DNA from: Chloroflexota bacterium
GTDB lineage: Bacteria; Chloroflexota; Anaerolineae; Anaerolineales; Villigracilaceae
NCBI GenBank assembly: GCA_024434165.1
Contig: QMIW01000043.1
Span: 1-33,343 of the forward strand
Length of the DNA: 33,343 nt
Direction of reading: 5' to 3'
Below are positions 1 through 9,458 of the stretch, piece by piece. The notes under the pieces were generated by a model that saw nothing but the letters and a program-made list of their open reading frames with translations, searched no databases and was not told the origin of the DNA. Numbering within the stretch: position 1 is the first letter of the stretch; each line of letters opens with the position of its first letter. Both the position numbers and the translations under genes were made by a program.

Positions 1-1760
<1,760 letters not shown>

Positions 1761-1766
1761 GCGTCC

Positions 1767-2075
1767 CTACCACTTCAACATATCGAGTTCGTCTGCGACC
1801 ACCGTATTGCGGCGGCGATACACAGAGATCACCAAAGCCAGACCCACAGACACTTCCGCCGCGGCGACGGCAAACACGATGACGGCGAAGACCTGCCCCG
1901 CCATCGCAAACACGTCGCTGTAACGCCAGAATGCCACGAGGTTGATGTTCACGGCATTGAGCATCAGTTCCACGCCGAGCAAAATCGCAACGGCGTTGCG
2001 GCGCACCAGCACGCCGAACAAGCCGATGCTGAACAACGCCGCCGCGAACATGAGATACCAGGAAAGAGGAACCAT
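1767..2075 (-). CDS. nuoK: NADH-quinone oxidoreductase subunit K
   Basis: Small membrane subunit of complex I, 102 residues, the usual length. Three transmembrane helices are visible. The two membrane glutamates typical of NuoK are present in GVELMLNAVNIN and AAAEVSVGLAL. The start is ATG at 2073-2075, chosen because AGGAGG lies 8 bp upstream and the protein then begins MVPLSWYLMF, as family members do. The frame stays open further upstream, but that extension is Arg/Trp-rich shadow sequence of nuoJ. It sits 13 bp after nuoJ and 6 bp before nuoL in one operon. Confidence 0.95.
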   Translation of the reverse strand: MVPLSWYLMFAAALFSIGLFGVLVRRNAVAILLGVELMLNAVNINLVAFWRYSDVFAMAGQVFAVIVFAVAAAEVSVGLALVISVYRRRNTVVADELDMLKW

Positions 2076-2088
2076 TTCTGTTGACCTC

Positions 2089-2598
2089 CTATTTCTTGTT
2101 GAACGCGACGTACACCGCGCCCACCAGCGCCGCCAAAAGCAGGACGGACGCCACCTCAAACGGCAGGACGAACGCCTCCGGCGAGACCAGCGCCTCGCCC
2201 AGCAAACCCACCGCATCGAACCCGGACGGGAGGTCTGCTGCGGTTTTCTGGAAGCCGCTCCAACCCGAAAGCAGGAACGCCAGCCCCGCAAAGACCAGCG
2301 CCGCCACGAGCGCGCCCGCCCACCAATTCCTGTTCACCTGCGGACCGGTATCGCGCATATCCTTGCGTGTGAGCATGACCGCGAAAATAAAGAGGATGGC
2401 AATCGCGCCGATGTACACCACCACCTGCACCACCGCGATGAAATTCGCATTCAACAACGCATACGCCACCGCCACACCGAACAGCGTGGCAACCAGCCAC
2501 AGCGCCGCATGGACAAGGTTGCGCGTCGTCACCACCATCAGCCCGGAGCCGAGAGTGAAAGCGGCAACAATCATGAAAATAATTTGTTGTGCTGTCAT
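2089..2598 (-). CDS. nuoJ: NADH-quinone oxidoreductase subunit J
   Basis: Membrane subunit of complex I, 169 residues from the chosen start, with five predicted helices. The conserved segment LVHAALWLVATLFGVAVAYALL followed by VVQVVVYIGAIAILFIFAVML is diagnostic. I chose ATG at 2596-2598 because GGAGAA lies 6-7 bp upstream; a TTG two codons earlier is possible but poorly placed. The gene directly follows nuoH, where many genomes have nuoI. The upstream spacer contains a perfect 16-bp hairpin next to this ribosome-binding site. Confidence 0.95.
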   Translation of the reverse strand: MTAQQIIFMIVAAFTLGSGLMVVTTRNLVHAALWLVATLFGVAVAYALLNANFIAVVQVVVYIGAIAILFIFAVMLTRKDMRDTGPQVNRNWWAGALVAALVFAGLAFLLSGWSGFQKTAADLPSGFDAVGLLGEALVSPEAFVLPFEVASVLLLAALVGAVYVAFNKK

Positions 2599-2602
2599 AA
2601 AC

Positions 2603-2660
2603 AATTCTCCAATTCTCTAATTCTCCATTTCCCAAGAGAGGGTTGGAGAATTAGAGAATT
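2603..2660 (-). promoter_or_regulatory. Perfect 16-bp hairpin beside the nuoJ ribosome-binding site
   Basis: Positions 2611-2626 and 2645-2660 are exact inverted repeats (16 bp, 18-nt loop) in the nuoH-nuoJ spacer. The word GGAGAATT occurs twice on the coding strand, once in the 3' arm (2619-2626) and once as the nuoJ Shine-Dalgarno region (2603-2610). The 5' arm can therefore pair with either copy. This could tune nuoJ translation or simply protect the mRNA 3' of nuoH. The sequence shows the repeat; its role is inferred. Confidence 0.6.
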
Positions 2661-2662
2661 TT

Positions 2663-3856
2663 TTATTGATGCGCCTCCACCGGCTTTTTCACGCCCTCCA
2701 CCTGCTCGCGTTCCTTGCGGGTCGCGGAGCGGGCGATCTCCAGCGCGATCCAACCGGTAACTACATTGGCGAGGAACATGCCGAGGAGGTAGAGCCAGGT
2801 CGGGGCGCCGGCAAGCAGCGCATTCACCAGAGCCGTCACCAGCAGGAGCGCAAACGCCAGCGGCGTCAGGAATTTCCAGTTGAAGCCGAGCATCTGGTCA
2901 ATGCGGATGCGCATCATCGTGTACTTGACCCACATGATGACCCAGTATCCGATCATCGCCTTGAAGACAAGGATCAAAATTGCCAGGAAGGGGCTGACTT
3001 GTTCCAAACCAAAGAACCGATACCCGCCGAAGAACAGGATCGCCCAGAAACCACCGAAGGTGAAGGCGTGCAGCAATTCGCCTGCATAGAACATGCCAAA
3101 CTTCATGCCGGAGTATTCGATGTTGAACCCGGACACGAGTTCGGACTCGCCTTCCGCGAGGTCGAAGGGGGCGCGTCCCAGTTCGGCAATGGCGGCGATG
3201 AGGAAGATCAGCGCGCCCAGCGGCGAAAGGACGACGTACCAGATATCCTGCCCCTGGATGATTTCGTTCATCTTCATCGAACCCGCAAAAATGACGGGGA
3301 TCATCAGCGTGGTCAGCATCGGAATTTCGAACGCGACCATCACCGCCACCTGGCGGAAACCGCCGATCAGGGCAAACTTGTTGTTCGACGACCAGCCCGC
3401 CATGATGATGGAAAGCGTCCCGATGGCGCCGGCAGCCACGAGGAACAGCACGCCCACGTTCAGATCCACATTGAGGATGACGGGCGCAAGCGGCACGATC
3501 GCCCACAACATCAAGACCGAAGCCATCGAGAGGATGGGCGCGAGGTTGTAGACAACCTTGTCCGCGCCGCCGGGGGTCGTATCCTCCTTGATGATGAGCT
3601 TGATGATATCGGCGAACGGCTGGATCAACCCGAAGGGACCCAAACGGTTCGGACCGAGGCGGTCCTGGAAGCGAGCCACCACTTTGCGCTCGATCCAGAC
3701 GAGGAAAATATCCAGCACCATCAGCAGCGCGATGAGCAGGAACACGCCGAGGAAGGCAACCAGCACGTGGGCAGAGACGGCATCCATACCCCAGCCGGTG
3801 AAGACGCCCTCGAGCCAGTCCGCGGCGACTTTTAAGGGGTCATTCAAAAAACTCAT
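2663..3856 (-). CDS. nuoH: NADH-quinone oxidoreductase subunit H
   Basis: Membrane subunit of complex I at the quinone-site interface with the peripheral arm. The family signature RFQDRLGPNRLGPFGLIQPFADIIKL is seen near residues 60-90, as is EGESELVSGFNIEYSGMKFGMFYAGEL. About eight helices are evident. At 397 residues it is longer than the usual ~330-350, because of an N-terminal extension and a charged C-terminal tail. The ATG at 3854-3856 has AGGAG about 8 bp upstream. In this cluster it is preceded by nuoA, from which it is separated by 134 bp holding a repeat and a hairpin. Confidence 0.96.
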   Translation of the reverse strand: MSFLNDPLKVAADWLEGVFTGWGMDAVSAHVLVAFLGVFLLIALLMVLDIFLVWIERKVVARFQDRLGPNRLGPFGLIQPFADIIKLIIKEDTTPGGADKVVYNLAPILSMASVLMLWAIVPLAPVILNVDLNVGVLFLVAAGAIGTLSIIMAGWSSNNKFALIGGFRQVAVMVAFEIPMLTTLMIPVIFAGSMKMNEIIQGQDIWYVVLSPLGALIFLIAAIAELGRAPFDLAEGESELVSGFNIEYSGMKFGMFYAGELLHAFTFGGFWAILFFGGYRFFGLEQVSPFLAILILVFKAMIGYWVIMWVKYTMMRIRIDQMLGFNWKFLTPLAFALLLVTALVNALLAGAPTWLYLLGMFLANVVTGWIALEIARSATRKEREQVEGVKKPVEAHQ

Positions 3857-3870
3857 AAAACACTCCTGTT

Positions 3871-3908
3871 ACCCTTCACCCCTTGTCCTTCTCCTCAAGG
3901 GAGAAGGG
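3871..3908. repeat. Palindromic repeat, family A copy 1 (partial)
   Basis: CCCTTCACCCCTTG-type sequence followed by an 8-bp stem at 3887-3894/3900-3907. It resembles the longer copies at 7901-7947 and 27413-27460 but lacks their closing outer arm, so it is a degenerate or partial copy. It lies between nuoA and nuoH. Confidence 0.6.
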
Positions 3909-3939
3909 TCGAAGCGAAGGTTTCCTATTACACAAAGAA

Positions 3940-3969
3940 AAGGCTGAAAGGAAAATTCCCATCAGCCTT
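3940..3969 (-). terminator. Hairpin downstream of nuoA, possible weak terminator or processing site
   Basis: AAGGCTGA at 3940-3947 pairs with TCAGCCTT at 3962-3969 (8 bp). On the minus strand the stem is followed by TTCTTTG. The T-tract is short, so partial attenuation between nuoA and nuoH is more likely than full termination. Confidence 0.4.
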
Positions 3970-3990
3970 CTCTTCAATGTTATCGGTGAA

Positions 3991-4344
3991 TTACACCCAT
4001 TCCAGCATCCCTTTGCGCCAGGTATACACCAGTCCCGCCACAAGGATGGCGACGAAGATGATGCCTTCGACGACGGCGTACAGACCCAGCTGCCCCAGTT
4101 TCACCGCCCAGGGAAACAGAAAGACCGCTTCCACATCGAACACCAGGAAGACCAGGGCAAAGATGTAATACTGTGCCTTGAACTGTATCCAGGATTCCCC
4201 CACCGTCTCAATACCGCACTCATACGTGGATTCCTTGATGGGATTGGGCTTTTTGGGACCAAAAATGAACCCCGCCGCAATCGCGCCAATGGGAATGATC
4301 AGTCCCACAACGATAAAAAGGGCGATATACAACCATTCATTCAT
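3991..4344 (-). CDS. nuoA: NADH-quinone oxidoreductase subunit A
   Basis: Membrane subunit of complex I, 117 residues, normal length, three helices. Diagnostic motifs are YECGIE near residue 42 and FALVFLVFDVEAVFLFPW near 64-81. It is the first gene of this minus-strand nuo cluster. In the classical operon nuoB, C and D follow nuoA, but here nuoH follows. A GGAG lies 11 bp before the ATG. No convincing -35/-10 pair was found upstream. Confidence 0.95.
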   Translation of the reverse strand: MNEWLYIALFIVVGLIIPIGAIAAGFIFGPKKPNPIKESTYECGIETVGESWIQFKAQYYIFALVFLVFDVEAVFLFPWAVKLGQLGLYAVVEGIIFVAILVAGLVYTWRKGMLEWV

Positions 4345-4372
4345 TTACTTATTCACTCCATTGGGAAATGTA

Positions 4373-4397
4373 GTACAAGTTGTTGGGCAAATTGTAC
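4373..4397. promoter_or_regulatory. Inverted repeat upstream of nuoA
   Basis: GTACAA at 4373-4378 and TTGTAC at 4392-4397 form an inverted repeat 29-53 bp upstream of the nuoA start codon. It could be an operator for the nuo cluster, and on the minus strand TACAAT in its right half could serve as a -10. No matching -35 was recognised, so the assignment is tentative. Confidence 0.3.
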
Positions 4398-4452
4398 CAT
4401 AAAGGACAAACCACCCTTGCGTACTGCGTGTCCATTTTTGGGGTGATTTTTG

Positions 4453-5241
4453 TCATATTTTCCGTGCAGACCGGGACGTCTTCCTCCTCCTCCTCCCAAG
4501 CCGGTTCAGGAAAAACTTCACCACATCGTCAAAGAACGGAAGCCCCACGATGACCCCCAGCACCGACCCAACCACGCCGGATGTTCGCACGAAGTTGGTC
4601 GAAAAGCCGAAGAAATCCACCGCCTCGATCTCGACGGTTTGAGCGGATACCGCCATCCGGCTTTCTTCGCCCGTGGAGCGCTCGGTGAAAACCAAATGCA
4701 GCCAGACCGTCCCGCGATACGTCCCCACCTCCGGCGGGCGGACGCTCCAATAGAACGTGACCGGCTCGCCTTGCTTCAACGGTTGGAAGGTGGCTCCCGG
4801 CGGCTGGACTTCCATCCCGGCGATGTCGAAGCGCGCCTCCGCCATGACGTTGTGCGTTTCATACAGGTTCGGAATTTTGATAACCTCGCCTTCGACGACA
4901 TTGCCCGCGAACTGCGCCGTCGGGGTGACGTTGCCGAGATCGTCCACTTCCAGCGTCAGGCGCACGATGTCGCTTTCGGCGGCGGCTTTCATCCTTGCCG
5001 GGTATTCCAGCGTCAGGCGGCGGGTCTCCAGAATGGCAGGCTGGGCTGGGATCGCCGTCTGTACGGGTATGGCTGTGCCGGGCGGAATCTTCGTCGCTGC
5101 AGCCTCCTCGGTTGCGGCTTCGAAGGTCGGCTCGGTGGCGGCGGGCTGTTCCGCCACACCGCAGGCAAACGTGGAAAGGACCGTCATCCACACGGCGGTC
5201 AGCAGAAAAAACTTACGGGGCAAAAAAGGCTTGCGGGTCAC
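4453..5241 (-). CDS. Secreted, membrane-anchored protein of unknown function
   Basis: 262 residues. The N-terminus has basic residues, a hydrophobic stretch and a cysteine (STFAC, about residue 27), which is a poor but possible lipobox. A Thr/Pro/Ala-rich linker follows, then a beta-rich domain at about 70-200. A C-terminal hydrophobic helix (SGVVGSVLGVIVGLPFF) precedes a very basic tail (RRRRKTSRSARK). That layout suggests an exported domain anchored by the C-terminus. The start is GTG at 5239-5241 and overlaps the TGA of the upstream 58-residue gene (GTGA), indicating translational coupling. No family was recognised. It is the third gene of a compact operon. Confidence 0.75.
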   Translation of the reverse strand: MTRKPFLPRKFFLLTAVWMTVLSTFACGVAEQPAATEPTFEAATEEAAATKIPPGTAIPVQTAIPAQPAILETRRLTLEYPARMKAAAESDIVRLTLEVDDLGNVTPTAQFAGNVVEGEVIKIPNLYETHNVMAEARFDIAGMEVQPPGATFQPLKQGEPVTFYWSVRPPEVGTYRGTVWLHLVFTERSTGEESRMAVSAQTVEIEAVDFFGFSTNFVRTSGVVGSVLGVIVGLPFFDDVVKFFLNRLGRRRRKTSRSARKI

Positions 5242-5414
5242 GCAACAGGCTCGAGGTCAATTTGAAGCGAGGAAGGGGTGGGCAGCTGCATCTCGGTTGG
5301 GTAAATCTCGCGGATGCGCGTCTCGCGCGGGTTGGGCGCAAATCCCCAGATCAGCAAGGAGATGGAAACAGCCAGGATAATAATGGCAAGGGCAGCGCGA
5401 ATCTTTTTGCTCAT
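5238..5414 (-). CDS. Small single-pass membrane protein (58 aa)
   Basis: A 58-residue protein starting MSKKIRAALAIIIL, with one hydrophobic helix (about residues 6-25) and a polar tail of about 30 residues. The ATG at 5412-5414 overlaps the TGA of the upstream nucleotidyltransferase-like gene (ATGA), and its own TGA overlaps the GTG start of the next gene (GTGA). Both couplings strongly argue that this short frame is translated. It belongs to no family I recognise; a membrane anchor or partner for its operon neighbours is a reasonable inference. Confidence 0.75.
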   Translation of the reverse strand: MSKKIRAALAIIILAVSISLLIWGFAPNPRETRIREIYPTEMQLPTPSSLQIDLEPVA

Positions 5415-6166
5415 CGTTCCACTTCTTCCACTTCGATGTACCACTTGACGCGCGTGCCGACGCGGTCGCGCAGCTGCCAGGCAAGCGGTTTGGGCATGGT
5501 CTCGAACGTGTGCGTGATCGCGTGGATGCGGCTGACGATGATCCCGCGCTCCTCTTGTGAGAGCGGCAGATCCGGCGTTTGGACGAATTCCTCCACGCGC
5601 CCCAGGTTGATGGAGGTGGTTTTGTACAAGCCCCAATCCTGGCTGCACAGCCGCGCAAGGATGGAGAGGTTGATCTTTTCGTTGTCGTCTTCGCCGGTTT
5701 CGTTGTTCAATAAAATGGAAGCGATATCGAGCAGGTCTTTGCGGTTGAGTTCCAGGATCTGCGCCTTCGATAACAGCAGTTCCGCCAACGGGATGGTGAG
5801 GGGATCGGCGGTGAGGCGGTCTTCGAGCGGGATTTTGTGGCACATCTCGAAATCGCCGATGAAGATGTCCATCTTTATGCCGGTCTTGTGGTCGAAATAA
5901 ATCTGGCGGTGCGCGCCGTTCAAAATATTGAACTGTTTATCCGGGCTGTAACCGGCTTCGGGCATGAAGGTTTCGAACTCGCGGCGTTGTTTTTTGGCAA
6001 CGACGAAATCGAGGTCGGCGAATTCGCGCACAAACAGGGGATGGTTCCGTTTGTTGTGCGCCTGCACTGCCAGCCCGCCGATGGCGCGGATTTGAAGGTT
6101 CCTTGCGTTCCCCACTTCGATCAATCGGTGCATTTCTGCCAGAATTGCCTGCGAAGTAAGCGCCAT
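5411..6166 (-). CDS. Nucleotidyltransferase-fold protein
   Basis: 251 residues. The N-terminal part shows the polymerase-beta-like nucleotidyltransferase pattern: GG at residues 30-31 in AIGGLAVQAH, then DLD at 51-53 in FADLDFVV, with further acidic residues near KMDIFIGDFE. It resembles the broad group that contains AbiEii-type and similar NTases, but I cannot place it in a named family. A C-terminal helical region follows, with alternating charged residues. The ATG at 6164-6166 has AGGTGA 5 bp upstream. It heads a three-gene operon with 4-bp overlaps to a 58-residue membrane peptide and a secreted protein. The substrate is unknown. Confidence 0.7.
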   Translation of the reverse strand: MALTSQAILAEMHRLIEVGNARNLQIRAIGGLAVQAHNKRNHPLFVREFADLDFVVAKKQRREFETFMPEAGYSPDKQFNILNGAHRQIYFDHKTGIKMDIFIGDFEMCHKIPLEDRLTADPLTIPLAELLLSKAQILELNRKDLLDIASILLNNETGEDDNEKINLSILARLCSQDWGLYKTTSINLGRVEEFVQTPDLPLSQEERGIIVSRIHAITHTFETMPKPLAWQLRDRVGTRVKWYIEVEEVER

Positions 6167-6182
6167 TCGGTCACCTGGAAAC

Positions 6183-6221
6183 AGACCTGACAGTCAGGCT
6201 GAAGGCGTGACTGTCAGGTCT
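6183..6221. terminator. 14-bp perfect stem-loop between permease and NTase operon
   Basis: Positions 6183-6196 and 6208-6221 are perfect inverted repeats with an 11-nt loop. On the plus strand the stem is followed by a T-rich run (TTCTTCTTTCTT). On the minus strand, which carries the genes, only a short T-rich run follows. It probably ends transcription of the permease gene, and it may also be a repeated intergenic palindrome. Confidence 0.6.
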
Positions 6222-6231
6222 TTCTTCTTTC

Positions 6232-7875
6232 TTATTCCACCGGAATTTCGGACTGCACCTTGCTCAGGTCAATGCCCTTGCTCTTGCGGTAGGACTTGAA
6301 CCCGAAGTAGATGAGCGCGGCAAGCAGGTAGTTGACGCCCATGAAGATCAGCGATGTGCCGTTCTTGTAGCCGTTTTCGTTGATGCTATAGCCGATGCCG
6401 TACAGGGCGTTCGGGTCGAGAATCCACTGGTACAGCAGGAAGACCAGGAACCCGCCGAAGATGACGCCCGCCACTGTGATCAACGGGATGCCGAGGATGT
6501 TGTACTTGGCAATCGGCGAGGACTTGTACAGATCCGGCTTGGTGTAAGGCAGGATGATCGCGGAAATGGTCGTGCCGAGGAAGGTCACGGCAATGACCAG
6601 CGTGGAGCACAGCGTCAACGAAGCGAAACTGAACAGGTTGTAGTTGAACAGGTACGCCACCACCACCGACGGAACCACCATCAACAACAGCGCGTTGACC
6701 GGCGTGCCGGTGCGCTCGTCCAGTTTTGCGACCGACTCGGGCAGAAGGCGGTCGAACGCGGCGGCGAAGATGACGCGCGTGGACGAGAGGAATACGGTTC
6801 CGCTCCAGCCGAACCACCACAGGCTCATCAGCGCCACGACCACAAACTGGAGGAGTTTGTTGGTGGTCAGGAACGAAGCGAGCAAAGCCGGATAGGGCCA
6901 GACGGGCAGCGCGGGCGCCACATCGGTGAGACCCCAGGCGTAATTCCACCACGCCGCGCCAGCCTGCACGTAGAACTCCCATCCCATCGTTTTGCGAATG
7001 GCAAAGAGCAGGATGATTCCCAGCAGGGTGGTGATGCCGAGCGCCCAGCCCATGCCCGCCATGTTGCGTTTGAAATCGGTCGCGCCGCGCACTTCACCGT
7101 AGAGCGTTGCGCCCCAGTTGGGCCACAAGTTGAAGAAGACCATGTAGGGAATGACAAGGAAGACCGCCGCCAGCGCCCCGCCCGCAAACGGCGTAACCGC
7201 GCCTGCGGCTGCGCCGAGTTCGACAGTCGCATCGTAAACGCCGCTCACCCCAAACATGGCGGCTGCATTCTCTTCCAAGCCCGCCTTGAAGGTTTCGGGC
7301 GTGCCCATCAACAGCATGACCACGACGATGAGCAGTCCCAGCATCCCGCCGTAGAAGGAGACCTTCTGAATGCGCGCATAGGTCTTCATGCCGAGCATGA
7401 TGAAGAGGCTGACGATGGCAAGCGTGAGGATCGAAGCGGTGAACGCGCCGTTCTGTGTCCCCGCGAACCACAGCGCCGCATCCTTCAAGCCCAGCACACC
7501 CAGGATGGGAACCAGCACGATGTGCCGGAACATATCGCCATAGAGCGGCACCCACAACCACAGGATGAACCACCACCCCGTCACCGCCAGGACGAACCCG
7601 ACCCCCCCGCCGAGGATGCGGCTCTGCCAGACGTAATCGCCGCCGGAACGGGGCATCACAGCGATCAACGCGGCATACACCACCACCTCAAAGAAGATGA
7701 AGATCGCGCTGACGATCAACGCATTCACCATACCGCCCTCGAAGTAATACATCTGGCTGAAACTGTATAGACCGAGGGTGATCAGGTTGATGGAGAACAA
7801 CGCGTAGATGAACGCGTCGAAGACCGACCAGGAACGCACCAGGCCGGTCGCCTTACGGACAAACAAGTTGCTCAT
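6232..7875 (-). CDS. APC-superfamily amino acid permease
   Basis: 547 residues with about 12-13 hydrophobic segments. The N-terminal region (WSVFDAFIYALFSINL, then YAALIAVMPRSGGDYVWQSRILGG) matches the first helices and the conserved PRSGGDYV loop of APC transporters. LDERTGTPVNALLL after the middle helices is also typical of AA_permease_2 members. The role is uptake of amino acids or related amines across the cytoplasmic membrane; the substrate cannot be read from sequence. The ATG at 7873-7875 has GAGGAGAG about 6 bp upstream. A palindromic repeat separates it from the upstream phosphoesterase gene. A tryptophanase gene lies nearby on the other strand, but a functional link is only a guess. 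Confidence 0.88.
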   Translation of the reverse strand: MSNLFVRKATGLVRSWSVFDAFIYALFSINLITLGLYSFSQMYYFEGGMVNALIVSAIFIFFEVVVYAALIAVMPRSGGDYVWQSRILGGGVGFVLAVTGWWFILWLWVPLYGDMFRHIVLVPILGVLGLKDAALWFAGTQNGAFTASILTLAIVSLFIMLGMKTYARIQKVSFYGGMLGLLIVVVMLLMGTPETFKAGLEENAAAMFGVSGVYDATVELGAAAGAVTPFAGGALAAVFLVIPYMVFFNLWPNWGATLYGEVRGATDFKRNMAGMGWALGITTLLGIILLFAIRKTMGWEFYVQAGAAWWNYAWGLTDVAPALPVWPYPALLASFLTTNKLLQFVVVALMSLWWFGWSGTVFLSSTRVIFAAAFDRLLPESVAKLDERTGTPVNALLLMVVPSVVVAYLFNYNLFSFASLTLCSTLVIAVTFLGTTISAIILPYTKPDLYKSSPIAKYNILGIPLITVAGVIFGGFLVFLLYQWILDPNALYGIGYSINENGYKNGTSLIFMGVNYLLAALIYFGFKSYRKSKGIDLSKVQSEIPVE

Positions 7876-7900
7876 AACACTCTCCTCTTTTGTGTTTTCG

Positions 7901-7947
7901 CCCTCACCCCTTGCCCCTCTCCCTGAGGGAGAGCGGTTGGGGTGAGG
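7901..7947. repeat. Palindromic repeat, family A copy 2 (complete)
   Basis: Outer arms CCTCACCCC (7902-7910) and GGGGTGAGG (7939-7947) enclose an inner stem CTCTCCC/GGGAGAG (7917-7923/7927-7933) with a 3-nt loop. It lies between the phosphoesterase and permease genes. It shares sequence and folding pattern with 27413-27460 and, in part, 3871-3908. Confidence 0.8.
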
Positions 7948-7951
7948 AAAT

Positions 7952-8893
7952 TTAACCTGTCGTCAAAACGTAATCTTCCACCTTTTTCTTTCCAAGCCGT
8001 ATCAACGCGCCCAGCAAAGTTCCCTGCTCATACATCGAACCGGGGTTGATGCAGAGCGTCTTGCCAATGCGTGAAACGCCGCGCCCCTCATGGATGTGTC
8101 CGTGAAGCCCAAGCAGAGGCTGGCTTGCTTCGATGACTTCGCGCACAGCCGTCGAGCCGACCGCCTTCAACGCCTGCCCCGCCATTTTGGGACGCAGGTT
8201 TTCGTCCAGTTCCGGCGCTTCATCCAGGTTCGATTTATACGGCGGCACATGGATGTTGAAGACGGCATTGTGCGGATCCTTGAGTTGGGAGATCATCGCC
8301 TCATACCGGACTTTGAGCTGGTCCTCGTCCTCTTCACGGTGCGTATCCCAGGGTGTCCGGTTGGACCAGCCCGAAGCGATCATTTCGTGACCGCTGTTCA
8401 GGGTTGTGACCTTCCCCTCCGCCAGCACCACGTTTTTGCTCGCGCGGATGATCTCGTCCACTTCGTCCATGTCGTCGTTGCCCGGACAGCAGTAGACCTT
8501 CATGCCTGTACCGTCCAGTTTTTTATCCGCCAGTTCCATCCACTGCTGAACGACCTTGAGCACTTCCTGCAAAAAGATTTTGCCTACACGCTCCGGGTCT
8601 TTCTCCAACTCGGCGATTTCGTCTGGATTCGTCAAATATGGGTAGTAACCGCGGCTGCGGACGCGCTTTTTCAGGTCTGTCAGTTCGTCTTCGTTCGTAA
8701 TATCAAACACCTGTTCCAGCAAAGTGACGCGGTAATTCGCTCCGCCCTGATGAATGAACGGGACCACCGCCTTGCCCGTCATATCCCCGCCGAGGATCAG
8801 TTGATCCGCGTTGTAGAACTTCCCCGCATTCAAAAACTTGCTCCAGCAAATATCCGACCCGTGAATGTCTGTGGCAAAAAATATCGTGGTCAC
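7952..8893 (-). CDS. Calcineurin-like metallophosphoesterase
   Basis: 313 residues with the full metallophosphoesterase motif set: DIH (D9, H11), GGD (35-37), CPGNDD, NIHVPPY and GHIHEGRG. These residues bind two metals for hydrolysis of phosphoesters. The substrate is unknown and a cytoplasmic location is likely. I chose the GTG at 8891-8893 (MTTIFFATDIHG) because AAGGA lies about 7 bp upstream. A TTG two codons earlier would sit almost on that site. It is followed after 76 bp by the permease gene, separated by a palindromic repeat. Confidence 0.88.
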   Translation of the reverse strand: MTTIFFATDIHGSDICWSKFLNAGKFYNADQLILGGDMTGKAVVPFIHQGGANYRVTLLEQVFDITNEDELTDLKKRVRSRGYYPYLTNPDEIAELEKDPERVGKIFLQEVLKVVQQWMELADKKLDGTGMKVYCCPGNDDMDEVDEIIRASKNVVLAEGKVTTLNSGHEMIASGWSNRTPWDTHREEDEDQLKVRYEAMISQLKDPHNAVFNIHVPPYKSNLDEAPELDENLRPKMAGQALKAVGSTAVREVIEASQPLLGLHGHIHEGRGVSRIGKTLCINPGSMYEQGTLLGALIRLGKKKVEDYVLTTG

Positions 8894-9070
8894 ATGCAAA
8901 TCCTTCTGTGCTGAGGTTTTCCAGCACGGCGCTGGGTGGCTTGCAGAGGAGGTGCGGAATTTGGGTTAATTATACCTCCCGGAAATGGGATTGCAACCGC
9001 CTCCCCATACGAATTTCGAGCATGCCATTTTCCAATCTGCCGCTGCTCATTGCACAATCTATAAAGGATG

Positions 9071-9118
9071 GTAGCGCAAGTCTCCGACTTGCGCGGGCAA
9101 ATCGGAGATTTGCCCTAC
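9071..9118. repeat. Double-hairpin palindromic repeat
   Basis: Two adjacent perfect stems: 9074-9082/9086-9094 (9 bp, 3-nt loop) and 9096-9103/9107-9114 (8 bp, 3-nt loop), flanked by GTAG and CTAC. It is probably a mobile intergenic palindrome. It lies immediately 5' of a short coding-like tail at 9119-9175. Confidence 0.7.
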
Positions 9119-9294
9119 ATGCCGCCCGGAGCGCAGGAAACACTGGCGGAGATCGAGAGAGCCATCCACGAATAAGACCACGAATACTCGAATAGCGAGT
9201 CTTCCATTCGTGAATTCGTGTGATATTCGTGGACGATTTGTATGGAGCACGGGAACTGCCGGCGGAGATTGAAGCAAAAATAAACGAACAATAA
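9119..9294 (+). pseudogene. Two related C-terminal peptide remnants
   Basis: Frame 9119-9175 ends GAQETLAEIERAIHE-stop and frame 9241-9294 ends GARELPAEIEAKINEQ-stop. The two tails align along their length with synonymous third-base changes, as diverged coding copies would. Each is preceded by non-coding repeat-like sequence, so neither is a complete gene. The parent family is not recognised. Between them is AT-richer sequence with ATTCGTG words. Confidence 0.4.
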
Positions 9295-9386
9295 TGTCGT
9301 TGCGAGGAGCCCGTAGGGCGACGAAGCAACCTCCAATTAATGAGGAGATTGCTTCGGGCGAAAGAACATCACCCTCGCAACGACAT
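9294..9386. repeat. 93-bp palindromic repeat, family B
   Basis: The outer arms 9294-9307 and 9373-9386 are a perfect 14-bp inverted repeat containing GTCGTTGCGAGG. Inner arms (CGAAGCAACCTCC near 9322 and GGAGATTGCTTCG near 9344) pair with one mismatch. A shorter relative lies at 24149-24178. It looks like a REP/MITE-type element of the kind containing TTGCGAGGAGC words. Confidence 0.75.
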
Positions 9387-9458
9387 CCAATTTCATGACA
9401 TTTGTTACAGTGCAAAAATGGGGGTTACTTGTAAAATGAAAAGGTCATTGGAGACCGA

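Noticed and set aside
2666-3835. 389-residue open frame on the plus strand
   Set aside because: Antisense to nuoH; same low-complexity charged composition typical of GC-rich shadow frames.
5411-6166. Toxin-antitoxin (AbiEi/AbiEii) pair
   Set aside because: The neighbours are a one-helix peptide and a secreted protein, with no HTH antitoxin beside the NTase-like gene.
9071-9386. Possible CRISPR-like array of short palindromes
   Set aside because: The palindromes are of different sequence and are not regularly spaced direct repeats; no cas gene is near.
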